In this document: in pieces, positions 1-9,686 of the stretch
Numbering within the stretch: position 1 is the first letter of the stretch
Layout: each line of letters begins with the position of its first letter
From: Xanthomonas bromi
GTDB lineage: Bacteria > Pseudomonadota > Gammaproteobacteria > Xanthomonadales > Xanthomonadaceae
Assembly (NCBI RefSeq): GCF_900092025.1
Contig: NZ_FLTX01000040.1
Span: forward strand, 1-64,000
Length of the DNA stretch: 64,000 bases
Reading direction: 5' to 3'
Program-made: the position numbers and the translations under genes
The notes under the pieces: model-generated
Seen by the model: the letters and a program-made list of their open reading frames with translations, nothing else
Told to the model about the DNA's origin: nothing
The model's database searches: none

Positions 1-117
1 CGGCACGGCCGGGGATTTTTTTGTAACGCGACGACGTGCAACCGCTCGGCCGATGTCATGCCAGCCGGCAAGCGCCGCGATCGACGCCGCGCACGCTGAA
101 ACATCGGCCAAACGCAT
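1..117 (-). CDS. partial ORF at window edge, unknown
   Basis: An open frame of 39 codons starts with ATG at 117 and runs off the window. Its ATG overlaps the TGA of the upstream frameshifted gene (TGATG), which suggests it was the next gene of the same minus-strand operon. I do not recognise the product: the visible part is alanine- and arginine-rich with no motif. A second frame across the same stretch is also open, so the assignment is weak. Confidence 0.3.
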   Translation of the reverse strand, partial: MRLADVSACAASIAALAGWHDIGRAVARRRVTKKSPAVP

Positions 118-1027
118 CACACACCCACCTCCCCGGTCTTGACCAACAGTTGCTTGGCGAACATCCCATGCAGCTTGCCGAAGGCGCGTGCCACATGCAG
201 CGTGACAAACACCAACAACACGCCCACCGCGAACAACGACAGCGTCAGCCAGCCGCTGGTGACATCCACGCCATCCCAGGTCAGCACCGCGACGTTGTCG
301 AACAACAGTGCGAGCGGTGATGGGGCCAAGCCCAGCGACAGCAACGTGCAAAACACGGTGAAGGAGATAACACCCAGCGGCAGCATCAACAGGAAGTACA
401 GCATCGTGCTCCAGTTGCGCACGTCGGTGAACATCGCACCGATGCGTTGCAACCAGCCCCCCTGCAGACCCGGATGTGGCGGGCGACGCGGCGTGCGCAC
501 ACCGAGCAACGCTTCGACCACGCGACCTTCGACCAGCGACAACACCCGCACCGAGCCGAAAAACAGCACCAGCAACGGCACGCCGATGATCAGGATCATC
601 AAGCCGATCGACAGGCTGGCACAGGTCACGAACCAGCTGAAATAGAACATGCCGGTAAGCAGCGACAGCAGCATGTAGAACAATGCGCCGTACCTGCGCG
701 AGTCGGCGGCCACAACGAAAAAAGCACCGATCCACGAGCCCGCTTGGCTGGCGCCGGTGGACACAACGCGCGGGTCACGGTCACGTCGGTTTCGCGATGG
801 ATCTCGGCCACTTCCTCCGGCGCGCCGTCGCTGCTGGCCACGCCTGCAATGACCTCGGCTTCGTTCTTGCTTTTCTGCTCTGCCAGTTCGGCACGCAGAT
901 ATTCTTCGGCGTCGTAAAGCGCGTCCTGGATCGCTGCCGGATCGGCGCCGGACAGCATCTGGCGTAGCTGCAACAGATAATCCGCAATATTGGTCGGCAA
1001 CGGATGTGCCAGCGCAATCGTGTTCAT
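117..1027 (-). pseudogene. HAAS-type sensor-domain membrane protein, frameshifted
   Basis: The first part (1027 down to about 724) encodes an N-terminal HAAS-like domain: about 95 residues, helical, acidic, with a YDAEEYLRAEL core. The second part (about 717 down to 117) lies in another frame and encodes a membrane domain with four or five hydrophobic segments (motifs GALFYMLL, LMILIIGVPL). The two frames join at a run of six A (718-723 plus strand, T on the coding strand). One more T would restore a continuous protein reading through VLFFVVAAD. Family knowledge: HAAS or DUF1700-like membrane proteins usually sit directly after a PadR regulator and are controlled by it. Here the ATG overlaps the PadR stop by 4 bases. 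It is a pseudogene, a phase-variable gene or a sequencing error; the bases alone cannot separate these. Confidence 0.75.
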
Positions 1028-1206
1028 GCGTGGGTCCCCTCCAGCACGCAATCAACGCAATCTCGGGTGGCACGCCAGGCGGCGGTCCAATCGCGCAGGC
1101 AGTCACGTCCGCTGTCGGTGATGCGGTAATACCGTTGCGGCGACCCGGAGACCCAGAGTTCGACATATCCAGTCGCGGCCGCCTGTGCAAACCCTAGTGC
1201 GTTCAT
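1024..1206 (-). pseudogene. PadR-family transcriptional regulator, C-terminal remnant
   Basis: Sixty codons that match only the wing strand and C-terminal helix of PadR winged-helix repressors (GSPQRYYRITDSGR core). The first 50 or so residues, with the recognition helix, are absent, and an in-frame TAA lies just upstream. PadR proteins are usually over 100 residues and repress their own operon, here the adjoining HAAS gene, which overlaps it by 4 bases. With the DNA-binding part gone it is probably non-functional. The loss abuts the upstream region of the outer membrane protein gene at 1303, consistent with a deletion or rearrangement breakpoint near 1200. Confidence 0.6.
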
Positions 1207-1302
1207 GTGCTTAGAACCTTTGGGTTACTGCCTTTCTGGCACGGCTTTACTACAGTCGGCGTCCCCTTTGCCGATAAGTTCGCCGGGGATTTTCACTTTT
1301 CG

Positions 1303-2868
1303 ATGGGGCAGACGATGCAAACGATACGCTTGGCGCAGCCGGCCATGGCTGATACTTCCTTTGGTGCCACACGGCGCCTGTGCCTCGCGATCGGGTTGGC
1401 GTTGCCGGGCCTTGGTCTGGCGCAGGTGCAGCCGGCGCCGGCCAACGCCGAGCAGGCCGTGGCCGAGCCCGCCAAGGCACCGGTCACCGCCGCGCCGGCC
1501 ACCGCCAAGGGCTATCCGCTCGAAGCCCAGGGCTGGGGTGCCAAGCAGGGCGGCAATATGTGGCAGGTGCGCTGGGCCGAAGACTGGTCGTATCTGAAGG
1601 ATCCGTCCAAGCGCAAAAGTCCGTTCGATCCGCTCAAATACATCCCGCTCAATGCAGACGGGGATGTGTATGTGTCGCTCAGCAATGAACTGCGCGTGCG
1701 CAGCAACACCATTACCAATCCGGGCCTGATTCCGGGAAGCCATTCGCAGCAGCAGTATCTGCTGCGCGCATTTTTCGGCGCGGACTTTCATATCGGCGAA
1801 CATTTCCGTCTATATACGGAATTGGCGCACGGCAGCCTGGACGGTCGCAACGAAGGTACCAAGACCGGCACCCAGGAAAACGACGCCATCCTGCAGCAGG
1901 TGTTCGTCGAAGTGAAGGGCCGTGTCGGCGACGCCGACACCGGTCTGCGCGTCGGCCGCCAGGTGTTCGTCGATGGCCCCACCACGCTGATGGCGCTGCG
2001 CGACAACACCGATATCTTCGTGACCTTCAACGGCGTGCGGGCCTGGGCGATCGGCGACAAGACGCGTGTCGACCTGTTCGATTTCAATTTCAACCTGGAT
2101 GGCACCGAAGGCCTGGGCGACGATCGCATCGACCGCTCGCGGCACTTCCGCGGCGTGATCGGTGGCTACCGCCTGCCGACGGCCAAGCCGGCGTATCTGG
2201 AGCCGTTCTTTTATCAGTTCCGTAACGACAACCAGGTCTGGGGCCGCCAGAGCGCAGAAGAAAACCGCAATTACTATGGCCTGCGCCTGTGGGGCAACGT
2301 GGGCAAGCTGCGTACCGATTCGTTCGTGACCGTGCAGCGCGGCAGCTTCGGCGGACGCGACCTGCGCGCCTACATGGCCAGCACCTCCAACGCCTGGTCG
2401 TTGAGCGAAACCGGCTGGAAGCCGCGCCTGGGGTTCCATAGCGAAATCGCCTCCGGCGGCGGTGGCGCCTCCGGGACCGGCACGCTGCGCAATAACAATT
2501 TCCTCTACGGCAACACGATCTACTTCAGCTGGGCCACGTTCTTCGGCCCGGTGAACCTGGTCACTGCCGCGCCGACGTTCACCTTCTCGCCCACCTCCAA
2601 GATCACCGTGAATCTGGAATGGGAAACCCTGTGGCGCCAGACCACCAGCGATGCGATCTACAACAACCAGGCACGCGCCTACGCACGCACGCAAAACACC
2701 GGCGAGCGCCGCATCGGCACCATGCCGCGCATCAACGCCACCTGGAACATCGACCCGAATTGGTCGGTGACCTTCCGCGCCGAACACCTGATGGCAGGGC
2801 CGGCGTTGGAGAAGGCCGGCTACGGCGATTCGACCTTCGTGATGGGCTGGTTGAACTTCCGCTTCTAA
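1303..2868 (+). CDS. alginate-export-domain outer membrane protein
   Basis: A predicted 521-residue outer-membrane beta-barrel. The N-terminus has a signal peptide (hydrophobic stretch LCLAIGLALPGLGLA, cut after LAQ) followed by an Ala/Pro-rich spacer. The rest shows alternating aromatic strands and ends in Phe (LNFRF), as BAM-dependent barrels do. The body matches the alginate-export (AlgE-like) porin family: ELRVRSNT near the first strand, VGRQVFVDGP, a HFRGVIGGYRL segment and a C-terminal FRAEHLMAGPALEKAG. Family members act as channels for anionic polysaccharide or other solutes; the substrate here is unknown, and no alginate genes lie nearby. ATG 1303 was taken because it precedes the signal peptide directly; ATG 1315 is equally possible. 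Confidence 0.85.
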   Translation: MGQTMQTIRLAQPAMADTSFGATRRLCLAIGLALPGLGLAQVQPAPANAEQAVAEPAKAPVTAAPATAKGYPLEAQGWGAKQGGNMWQVRWAEDWSYLKDPSKRKSPFDPLKYIPLNADGDVYVSLSNELRVRSNTITNPGLIPGSHSQQQYLLRAFFGADFHIGEHFRLYTELAHGSLDGRNEGTKTGTQENDAILQQVFVEVKGRVGDADTGLRVGRQVFVDGPTTLMALRDNTDIFVTFNGVRAWAIGDKTRVDLFDFNFNLDGTEGLGDDRIDRSRHFRGVIGGYRLPTAKPAYLEPFFYQFRNDNQVWGRQSAEENRNYYGLRLWGNVGKLRTDSFVTVQRGSFGGRDLRAYMASTSNAWSLSETGWKPRLGFHSEIASGGGGASGTGTLRNNNFLYGNTIYFSWATFFGPVNLVTAAPTFTFSPTSKITVNLEWETLWRQTTSDAIYNNQARAYARTQNTGERRIGTMPRINATWNIDPNWSVTFRAEHLMAGPALEKAGYGDSTFVMGWLNFRF

Positions 2869-3139
2869 GCTCAAGGTGCTCGATGCGCCTGCGTGCATCG
2901 CGTCGCGCTGCCATCACCGTCGCGCATGCACATGCCGCGCCCTGCCTGGGTCGCGGCATGTGGCGTTTGAGCAGGCGGTCAATGCCATGCCCGCGTCGCG
3001 GCAGGCGTGAGGCACGAGCGTCTTCGACGCCAGTGGCGGTCGCGCCGATTCGGCGAATATCGGCCCAGCAAATCAGCGACACACCTACTGGGCAGACCCG
3101 TTTTTTCCACACAGCATTCAGAGGGATGCGTAGTGCCGA

Positions 3140-4519
3140 TTAAGCATCGCCGAACTTACTGGATCGCATTGGCCTGACGTGGTTCTGTGATCCCCGGCTA
3201 GCCGGCAATGGCCAGCGATAGTCCCCACTGCCACCGTCGCGCCGGGCGTACGGGACCAGGATCAGATGCTTGCCATCGTCATCGGCCTGCAGCGGGCGCG
3301 CCCGTCCACGCAGCGCGGGCGGTAGCGCGGCAAGTCGCAGCGCTACCGACTGCGCTGCGTCCGCTGGGTGATCGCGCAACCACAGCATCGCCGAGACCGC
3401 GCGCAATGCAGCGGCGGTGTCCTGCAGCTTGCGTTGGTAATCGGCATAGTCCGGACGCGACACGCTTGCCAACAGGCAGCCGGTGGCATTGGCCACGCAG
3501 GCCACCGATGTCGTCTCGGGTAGTGGAACGCTGTCCTGCGGAAGCGCCCGATCCTGCTCCAGCACTGCCCGCACCGGAGCGCTGCACGCCCAGGTAAAGG
3601 TCGGCGCCAGCAAGGCCTGGGTGCGCTCGAGATCCAGCAACTGTGGCGCTAGGCGATCAAGCCAGTCGCGATCATCGTGCTCAGGAGGCACTTCCTGCAG
3701 CATCGAGAACGCCATCCGCGATTCGCCATGCAGCGCATGACAGAGCGATATCTCGTCGGTTGCGGCCGGTGCGAACGCCGCGGCGCAGTGCGCAGGCAGC
3801 GACTGCTGCACCGGCAGCTCGGCCAGCATGTCGGCAAATAGCTGCGCATTGCCACGCAGCATCGCCGCGCCAATCATCGTGATCGCCAGATTGTCGCCAC
3901 TGCGCATCAGGACACGGGCAACCTGCGCATCGGTGCAGACGCCGGACAAGGCCTGGGTGGTGCGCCCCTGGACGAAGTCCAAGGCACTGGCCGTCATCGA
4001 CAAGGACATCTTCGGCAGTTCGGGCAATGGCGTATCGACCTGCGCCCGGAATGGGCTGCGGTAGTCGGCGGCGTCCGCCAATGCCCGCATCCGGGCCAGC
4101 AGCGGAGCTTGTGCGGCCAGCGCATCGGCATAGGCCTGCGGTTGTGTGCGCACGCGCTGCAGGCATCCGCCGGCGCTGGCAGTGCACAGCGCCGGCGCGC
4201 TGGATGGCCAGCGTGGCAGGCGCGGATAGTCTGCTGCGACACTTTGAAATGGCACCCGCTCCGGCAGCCGATTGAATCGCTCCACGTCCTGGGCCAGCAC
4301 GTTTTCGCGCTGCGCCTCCGGTATCGCGTACGACAGCGACCACAGCGCCACGAACATGTTGCTCCCGCGCAACGGCGGCGGCGGCTGACGTAGCTGCGCC
4401 AACGCCTGGCGCTGCGCCTCGGCAATCGGCCAATGCCTGGAGACCGCATACAGCGCAACCACCGCCGCGAGCAGGATGCAGACACCGAGCAGGGCGGCTT
4501 TGAAAAACTTGGCAGTCAC
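3140..4519 (-). CDS. hypothetical membrane-anchored protein
   Basis: A 459-residue protein of unknown function. Residues about 6-24 form one transmembrane segment (ALLGVCILLAAVVALYAVS), and the remainder is a large alpha-helical, Cys-containing periplasmic-looking domain. Paired cysteines (for example CTASAGGC, CVANATGC) suggest disulfides. GTG at 4519 was chosen because GGAAGG lies ten bases upstream and the hydrophobic anchor follows at once. Longer in-frame starts reach 4705 but add a low-complexity tail that overlaps a dispersed repeat. No catalytic motif is visible. It stands alone, divergent from the DUF502 gene at 4743. Confidence 0.7.
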   Translation of the reverse strand: MTAKFFKAALLGVCILLAAVVALYAVSRHWPIAEAQRQALAQLRQPPPPLRGSNMFVALWSLSYAIPEAQRENVLAQDVERFNRLPERVPFQSVAADYPRLPRWPSSAPALCTASAGGCLQRVRTQPQAYADALAAQAPLLARMRALADAADYRSPFRAQVDTPLPELPKMSLSMTASALDFVQGRTTQALSGVCTDAQVARVLMRSGDNLAITMIGAAMLRGNAQLFADMLAELPVQQSLPAHCAAAFAPAATDEISLCHALHGESRMAFSMLQEVPPEHDDRDWLDRLAPQLLDLERTQALLAPTFTWACSAPVRAVLEQDRALPQDSVPLPETTSVACVANATGCLLASVSRPDYADYQRKLQDTAAALRAVSAMLWLRDHPADAAQSVALRLAALPPALRGRARPLQADDDGKHLILVPYARRDGGSGDYRWPLPASRGSQNHVRPMRSSKFGDA

Positions 4520-4676
4520 GTGGGTACATCCTTCCCTGGGAGTCGCGCATCTTAGTCGCATCGGCGCAGGCCGGCGACGGGCAGACGCCACCATGTCGCC
4601 GTATGGACATCGAACTCTTTCGGAATCAGGCACCGGAAGAGGTTGCAGCGGTGGGACGCACGCGAAGCACGTTTGC

Positions 4677-4704
4677 CAATCCCGAATGCCCACTCCCAAA
4701 TCCA
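4677..4704. repeat. dispersed AATCCC-type repeat
   Basis: CCAATCCCGAATGCCCACTC and the following bases. One of seven related copies in the window, here between two divergent genes. Confidence 0.6.
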
Positions 4705-4742
4705 CGGCTCATCCCCACCGAGCGCGGCCGAATGCCTACACT

Positions 4743-5423
4743 ATGCAGATGTCCGAATCCCCCACGCCGCACGCCCGCCCTTCCCTGCAACGGGTCTTCC
4801 TGACCGGCTTGCTCACCTTGTTGCCGGTCTGGTTGACCTGGGTAGTGGTGAAGTTCGTTTTTTCGCTGCTCTCCGGCATCAGCAGCCCATGGGTGGTGCC
4901 GTTGTCCGAACGCATTGCTGCCTCGTTCCCCGATTATCTTGGCTGGTTCAAAGCGCTTTGGGTGCAGAACACCATCGCCCTGGTCGCAACCGTGGCAGTC
5001 ATCCTGTTCGTCGGCCTCCTGAGCCGGCGCGTGATCGGCCAGCGCCTGCTGCACTGGTTCGAGGCCATCATGCGGCGCATCCCGCTGGCCAGCGTGGTCT
5101 ACGACAGCGCGCGCAAGCTGCTGGATATCCTGCAGACCCAGCCCGGCAGCACACAGCGCGTAGTGCTGATCGACTTCCCGCATCGCGACATGAAGTCGGT
5201 GGGCTTGGTCACCCGCGTGATCAAGGAACAGGGGACCGGCCGAGAACTGGCGGCAGTCTACGTGCCAACCACGCCGAACCCCACCTCCGGCTATCTGGAA
5301 ATCGTGCCGGTGGAGCTGCTCACGCCCACCGACTGGAGCGTGGATCAGGCGATGAGCTTCATCATTTCCGGTGGCGCAGTGGCGCCGGAATCGGTTCCCT
5401 TCACCCGTACTGCGGATCGCTAA
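4743..5423 (+). CDS. DUF502 family inner-membrane protein
   Basis: A 226-residue protein with two strong N-terminal transmembrane segments (residues about 15-40 and 72-97), then a soluble domain with the DUF502 signature: VVYDSARKLLD, VLIDFPHRDM, and a YVPTTPNPTSGYLEIVP segment. The family occurs widely in bacteria and is homologous to plant LIKE COV proteins; its molecular function is unknown. Start at ATG 4743; a second ATG six bases on is also possible. The gene ends four bases before the next ORF, so the two are probably cotranscribed. Confidence 0.85.
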   Translation: MQMSESPTPHARPSLQRVFLTGLLTLLPVWLTWVVVKFVFSLLSGISSPWVVPLSERIAASFPDYLGWFKALWVQNTIALVATVAVILFVGLLSRRVIGQRLLHWFEAIMRRIPLASVVYDSARKLLDILQTQPGSTQRVVLIDFPHRDMKSVGLVTRVIKEQGTGRELAAVYVPTTPNPTSGYLEIVPVELLTPTDWSVDQAMSFIISGGAVAPESVPFTRTADR

Positions 5424-5427
5424 GACC

Positions 5428-6204
5428 ATGACACACGTGCGTACCCTCGACGATCGCGCGGTCCGCCTGTTCATTGCATTGGCGGCATTCTTCTGCGTCA
5501 ACGCGGCGCTGGCCGAGTTCATCGGCGTCAAGATCTTCGCGCTGGAAGACACGCTCGGCATTGCGCCGTTGAACTGGAATCTGTTCGGCCAGAGCGGCTC
5601 GCTCAGCTTCACCGCCGGCACCTTGCTGTGGCCGGTGGTGTTCATCATGACCGACACCATCAACGAGTTCTTCGGCAGCCGCGGGGTGCGCTTCATCTCG
5701 TGGGTGGCGGTCGTGCTGATCGGCTATGGCTTCGTGTTCGCCTTCGCAGCCATCGCGCTGGCGCCAGCGGGGTGGTGGGTCACTGCGGCGCAGAGTCAGG
5801 GCGTGCCGGATTACCAGGCGGCGTTTGCGGCGGTGTTCGGGCAAGGCCTGTGGACCATCGGCGGCTCGCTGGTGGCATTCCTGTTCAGCCAATTGATCGA
5901 CGTTATGGTGTTCCACCGTATCCGCCGCGTCACTGGCGAAAAACACGTATGGTTGCGCGCTACCTGCTCCACCGCGGTCTCGCAGGTGGTGGACAGCTTT
6001 GTGGTGATCTATATCGCCTTCGTGCTCGGCCCTCAGCATTGGTCCATCGACCAATTCCTGGCGGTGAGCACGCTCAACTACATCTATAAGATGGGCTTTG
6101 CGGTGTTGCTGATCCCGCTGCTGTACCTGGCGCGCCGCGGCATCACCGCGTATCTGGGCGCCGAGCGGGCCGAGCAGTTGCGCGAAGAGGCCGCTGCCGA
6201 CTGA
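5428..6204 (+). CDS. yhhQ: queuosine precursor transporter, YhhQ/VUT family
   Basis: A 258-residue integral membrane protein with about six transmembrane segments. Family signatures are visible: NAALAEFIGVKIF near the N-terminus, VFIMTDTINEFFGSRGVR in the first half and CSTAVSQVVDSFVVIYIAF in the second. Family knowledge: YhhQ imports 7-cyano- or 7-aminomethyl-7-deazaguanine for queuosine modification of tRNA. ATG 5428 lies four bases after the stop of the DUF502 gene. The protein is somewhat longer than E. coli YhhQ because of an insertion around residues 115-135. Confidence 0.85.
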   Translation: MTHVRTLDDRAVRLFIALAAFFCVNAALAEFIGVKIFALEDTLGIAPLNWNLFGQSGSLSFTAGTLLWPVVFIMTDTINEFFGSRGVRFISWVAVVLIGYGFVFAFAAIALAPAGWWVTAAQSQGVPDYQAAFAAVFGQGLWTIGGSLVAFLFSQLIDVMVFHRIRRVTGEKHVWLRATCSTAVSQVVDSFVVIYIAFVLGPQHWSIDQFLAVSTLNYIYKMGFAVLLIPLLYLARRGITAYLGAERAEQLREEAAAD

Positions 6205-6478
6205 GCCAGGTTGCCTCCAGCCAAGGTCATCGCGTCAATGGGTTGCGATGGCAGCGCCTTGCCGGCAGTGGCACGCATCGCTGCGTTGCAAGCCAACGCA
6301 CCGTGCGCTGTGGCCTGCGCGCGAGCGTTCGCGTTTCTGCCGCAACGTACCACAGCACGCAGGCACAGGTCCGCGCCCGTGCGCCGCATGAATTGCCGAT
6401 AGGCGGTATGCCCCCAATGGCTGGCCCTAACCGTGCGGATCGGGCAAGCTCCTCGCTCGCTTGTTTCCGGAGCCGGTA

Positions 6479-8425
6479 ATGCCCCTTCGCTTTTCCCGCC
6501 TGCTGTCCCTGGCCATGGCCGCCATCGTGAGCCTGTCGCTGGCGGCGCCGGCCGACGCGGCCAAGAAGAAGACCGCCAAGGCACAGACCACGCAAACGCG
6601 CGCGAAGGCGAGCAAAGGCAAGAAGACCGCCAAGGCGGCATCTAAGAGCACCAAGGGCAAGGGCAGCAAGGCCGCCAATGTCAGGCCACGCGCGGTGGCC
6701 GCGCCGGTGGTGCTGACCAAGGCACAGCAACTCAACCTGCTGTACGACCAATACTGGGACGCTTCGCTCAAGCTCAATCCGCTGCAGGCCACCTTCCAGG
6801 GCGAGAGCCGTTACAACGACCAGCTGCCCAACTTCCTGTCGCCGGCGTTTCGCCAGCAGTCGCACGATTTCACCGTGCTGTGGCTGGGCAAGGCCGAGGC
6901 GCTGGGGCCGGATGGCCTGAGCGGCCAGGACCTGCTCAGCTACCAGATCTTCGTAAGCGATGCGCGCAGCGCGCTGGCCGCCGAGCAGTTCCCGAGCTGG
7001 ATGCTGCCGATCAACCAGTTCTACAACATCGCCAGCATCACGGTGGTGCTGGGCTCGGGCACCGGCGCGCAGCCGTTCAAGACGGTCAAGGATTACGACA
7101 ACTGGTCGCGGCGTGCGCAGGGCATTCCCGAACTGTTCGACCAGGCCATCACCAACATGCGCGCCGGCATGCAGGCCGGCGTGGTGCAGCCCAAGGTGCT
7201 GATGCAGAAGGTGCTACCGCAGCTGGATGCGATCATTGCGCGCAGTGCCGAAGACAGCCTGTTCTGGGGGCCGATCCGCAACCTGCCGGCCGACATGCCC
7301 GAGGCCGACAAGCAGCGCATCACTGCCGAGTACAAGCGCATGATCGAAGCGCGCATCATGCCGGCCTATCGCGCGTTGCGCGGCTTCATCGCCACCGAAT
7401 ACCTGCCCGCCTGCCGCGACAGCGATGGGCTAGCGGCATTGCGGAACGGTGCCGCGTGGTACGCCTACGACGTGCGCCAGAGCACCACCACGGACCTGAC
7501 CCCGGAACAGGTGCATCAGATCGGCCTGGATGAAGTCGCTCGCCTGCAGGGCGAAATCCAGGCCTTAGCCAAACAGGTCAAATTCCGCGGCAACCTGCCC
7601 AAGTTCTACAAGTTCATGCAGACCGACCGGCGCTTCAGCTTCCGCAGCGAGACCGAGTTGCTGGGCGCTTATCGCAGCCTGCAGGGCCGCGTGCAGCTGG
7701 CAGTGCCGCGGTTGTTCAACACCCAGGGCATGCCGGCGCTGGAAGTGCGTGCGGTGGAACCGCAGCGCGCGCAGTCCGCGGCCAGCGGCTCATACATGCG
7801 CCCCAGCGTCAATGGCAGCAGCGGCAACTCAGCGGGCATCTTCTACGTCAACACCTCCGAACTGCCCTCGCGCAAGACCTGGGAGGCAGAGAGCCTGTAC
7901 CTGCACGAAGCCATTCCCGGCCACCACTACCAGCTCGGGCTGCAGCAGCAGCTGACCGACCTGCCCAACTTCCGTCGCCTGGGCGGCGAGACCGCCTACA
8001 TCGAAGGCTGGGGCCTGTACGCCGAATCGCTGGGCCGCGAGCTGGGCCTGTATCAAGACCCGTACAACTACTACGGCTATCTACAGAACGCGTTGTGGCG
8101 GTCGATTCGCCTGGTCACCGATACCGGCCTGCACAGCAAGGGCTGGACGCGTACCCAGGCCATCGACTACATGGTGGACAACTCTGCGATGACCCGTGCC
8201 GATGCCGAAGCCGAGGTGGACCGTTACATGGCCATCCCCGGCCAGGCGCTGGCTTACAAGGTGGGCGAGATGAAGATTTTGCAATTGCGCCAGCAGGCGC
8301 AGCGCGAGTTGGGCCCACGCTTCGATGTGCGCGCCTTCCACACCGAAGTGCTCAAGGACGGCTCGGTGCCGCTGGATATCTTGCAGGACAAGATCCAGCG
8401 CTGGATCGCCACGCAGAAGGGGTGA
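6479..8425 (+). CDS. secreted DUF885 family protein, putative metallopeptidase
   Basis: A 648-residue exported protein. The signal peptide spans about residues 1-28 (LLSLAMAAIVSLSLAAPADA). It is followed by a lysine/alanine/threonine-rich linker (about 29-70) and then the DUF885 domain. The domain carries HEAIPGHH at residues 476-483, a zinc-binding HExxxxH-like motif, followed by GGETAYIEGWGLYAESLG, where a glutamate may be the third ligand. These features suggest a peptidase fold related to carboxypeptidase Taq/M32 proteins; no activity is established for the family. ATG 6479 has CGGAG just upstream. Confidence 0.85.
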   Translation: MPLRFSRLLSLAMAAIVSLSLAAPADAAKKKTAKAQTTQTRAKASKGKKTAKAASKSTKGKGSKAANVRPRAVAAPVVLTKAQQLNLLYDQYWDASLKLNPLQATFQGESRYNDQLPNFLSPAFRQQSHDFTVLWLGKAEALGPDGLSGQDLLSYQIFVSDARSALAAEQFPSWMLPINQFYNIASITVVLGSGTGAQPFKTVKDYDNWSRRAQGIPELFDQAITNMRAGMQAGVVQPKVLMQKVLPQLDAIIARSAEDSLFWGPIRNLPADMPEADKQRITAEYKRMIEARIMPAYRALRGFIATEYLPACRDSDGLAALRNGAAWYAYDVRQSTTTDLTPEQVHQIGLDEVARLQGEIQALAKQVKFRGNLPKFYKFMQTDRRFSFRSETELLGAYRSLQGRVQLAVPRLFNTQGMPALEVRAVEPQRAQSAASGSYMRPSVNGSSGNSAGIFYVNTSELPSRKTWEAESLYLHEAIPGHHYQLGLQQQLTDLPNFRRLGGETAYIEGWGLYAESLGRELGLYQDPYNYYGYLQNALWRSIRLVTDTGLHSKGWTRTQAIDYMVDNSAMTRADAEAEVDRYMAIPGQALAYKVGEMKILQLRQQAQRELGPRFDVRAFHTEVLKDGSVPLDILQDKIQRWIATQKG

Positions 8426-8720
8426 GCGGCAAGGCGGAAGCAGTCACGCCGCGAAAACGCGTTTTCTGCCAGCAGCGGCGTCCAGCGTGGCAGACACGAC
8501 CGAACGACGACGGGTGGGCCGGCATGCACGGGACGCGTAGAACCGTCGAGCGCGTGCAATGCGTGCCGATCCTGGCTACCTGCCGCGTAGTCGTTGTGCT
8601 GGCCGCGCCCAGGAGGCGCGGAGTGTCAGGATCGGCGCGGCAGGACGAACTACCGCTGCGCGCGGCGCTTGCGTAGATGTCGTTTACACAGAAGTCTCTC
8701 AGCGCCTCACCCGTGCGCAC

Positions 8721-9686
8721 TCAACCGGCCACGCGCGCCGCCGCCAATGCGGCGATATCGCGCGGCGTGGTGCGGCAGCAGCCACCGATCAGGCGCGCGC
8801 CAGCCGCCAGCCATTGCGCATGCTGGTCGGCCAGCGTGCGCGCCGTCGCGTGGCCGGCATGCCAGCGCTTGTCGCTGGCGTCGTAGTGCTCGCCCGAGTT
8901 CGGATACACCACCAACGGCAGCGCGGTCAGCCCCGACAGGCTGTGCAATGCAGCCGTCACCTGATCCAGCGCAATGCAATTGATGCCCACCGCGATCACC
9001 TGCGCACAGGCATCCAGGGCCGGCACCACCTGCGCCAGCGGCGTACCGTCGCTCAGACGCTCCGCATCGCGCAATGTGAAGGAAAACCAGGCATGCAGCT
9101 GCGCAAATTCGTTTTGCAGCAACTGCCGCAACGCCATGATTTCGCTGGCCGATGGCAGCGTTTCACAGGCCAGCACGTCCACGCCAGCCTTCGCCAGCGC
9201 AGCGATGCGCGGGCGATGGAAGTCCATCAACTGCTCGATCGGCAGCACGTAGTCGCCGCGATATTCCGAGCCATCGGCCAGATATGCGCCATACGGCCCC
9301 ACCGAGCCTGCCACCCACATCGGCGCGGCGTGTGGCTGGGCCTGCAGATGATTGGCGCGTGCCTGCATGGCCAGTTCCACGCTGCGTGCGATCAACGCCT
9401 GCGATTGCGCAACATCCAGTCCGCGCGCGGCGAACCCAAGCGGGGTGGCCTGGTAACTGGCGGTGATCGCGCATTGCGCACCGGCAGCGAAGTAATCGCG
9501 ATGCACCTGATAGATCAACTCCGGCTGTTCCATCAACACGCGCGCCGACCACAGCGCATCGTTGAGATCGCAACCGCGTTGTTCCAGTTCGGTGGCCAGC
9601 GCGCCGTCCAGCAGCACGTAACCCTCATCTTGCAAGGCCTGGCTGAAAGGTGCGTTGGCGCGCGGCTGGCGGGGAAGAATCGTCAT
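8721..9686 (-). CDS. mmuM: homocysteine S-methyltransferase
   Basis: A 321-residue enzyme that transfers a methyl group from S-methylmethionine (or SAM) to homocysteine, giving methionine. The family zinc ligands are present: Cys237 in GINC and Cys303-Cys304 in GGCCRTTP. The N-terminal [11 protein letters not shown] and central AGSVGPYGA and ETLPS motifs also match. ATG 9686 follows AGGAG and overlaps the stop of the upstream permease by 4 bases (ATGA), so the two genes are translationally coupled. Plants make abundant S-methylmethionine, which suits a plant-associated host. Confidence 0.93.
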   Translation of the reverse strand: MTILPRQPRANAPFSQALQDEGYVLLDGALATELEQRGCDLNDALWSARVLMEQPELIYQVHRDYFAAGAQCAITASYQATPLGFAARGLDVAQSQALIARSVELAMQARANHLQAQPHAAPMWVAGSVGPYGAYLADGSEYRGDYVLPIEQLMDFHRPRIAALAKAGVDVLACETLPSASEIMALRQLLQNEFAQLHAWFSFTLRDAERLSDGTPLAQVVPALDACAQVIAVGINCIALDQVTAALHSLSGLTALPLVVYPNSGEHYDASDKRWHAGHATARTLADQHAQWLAAGARLIGGCCRTTPRDIAALAAARVAG

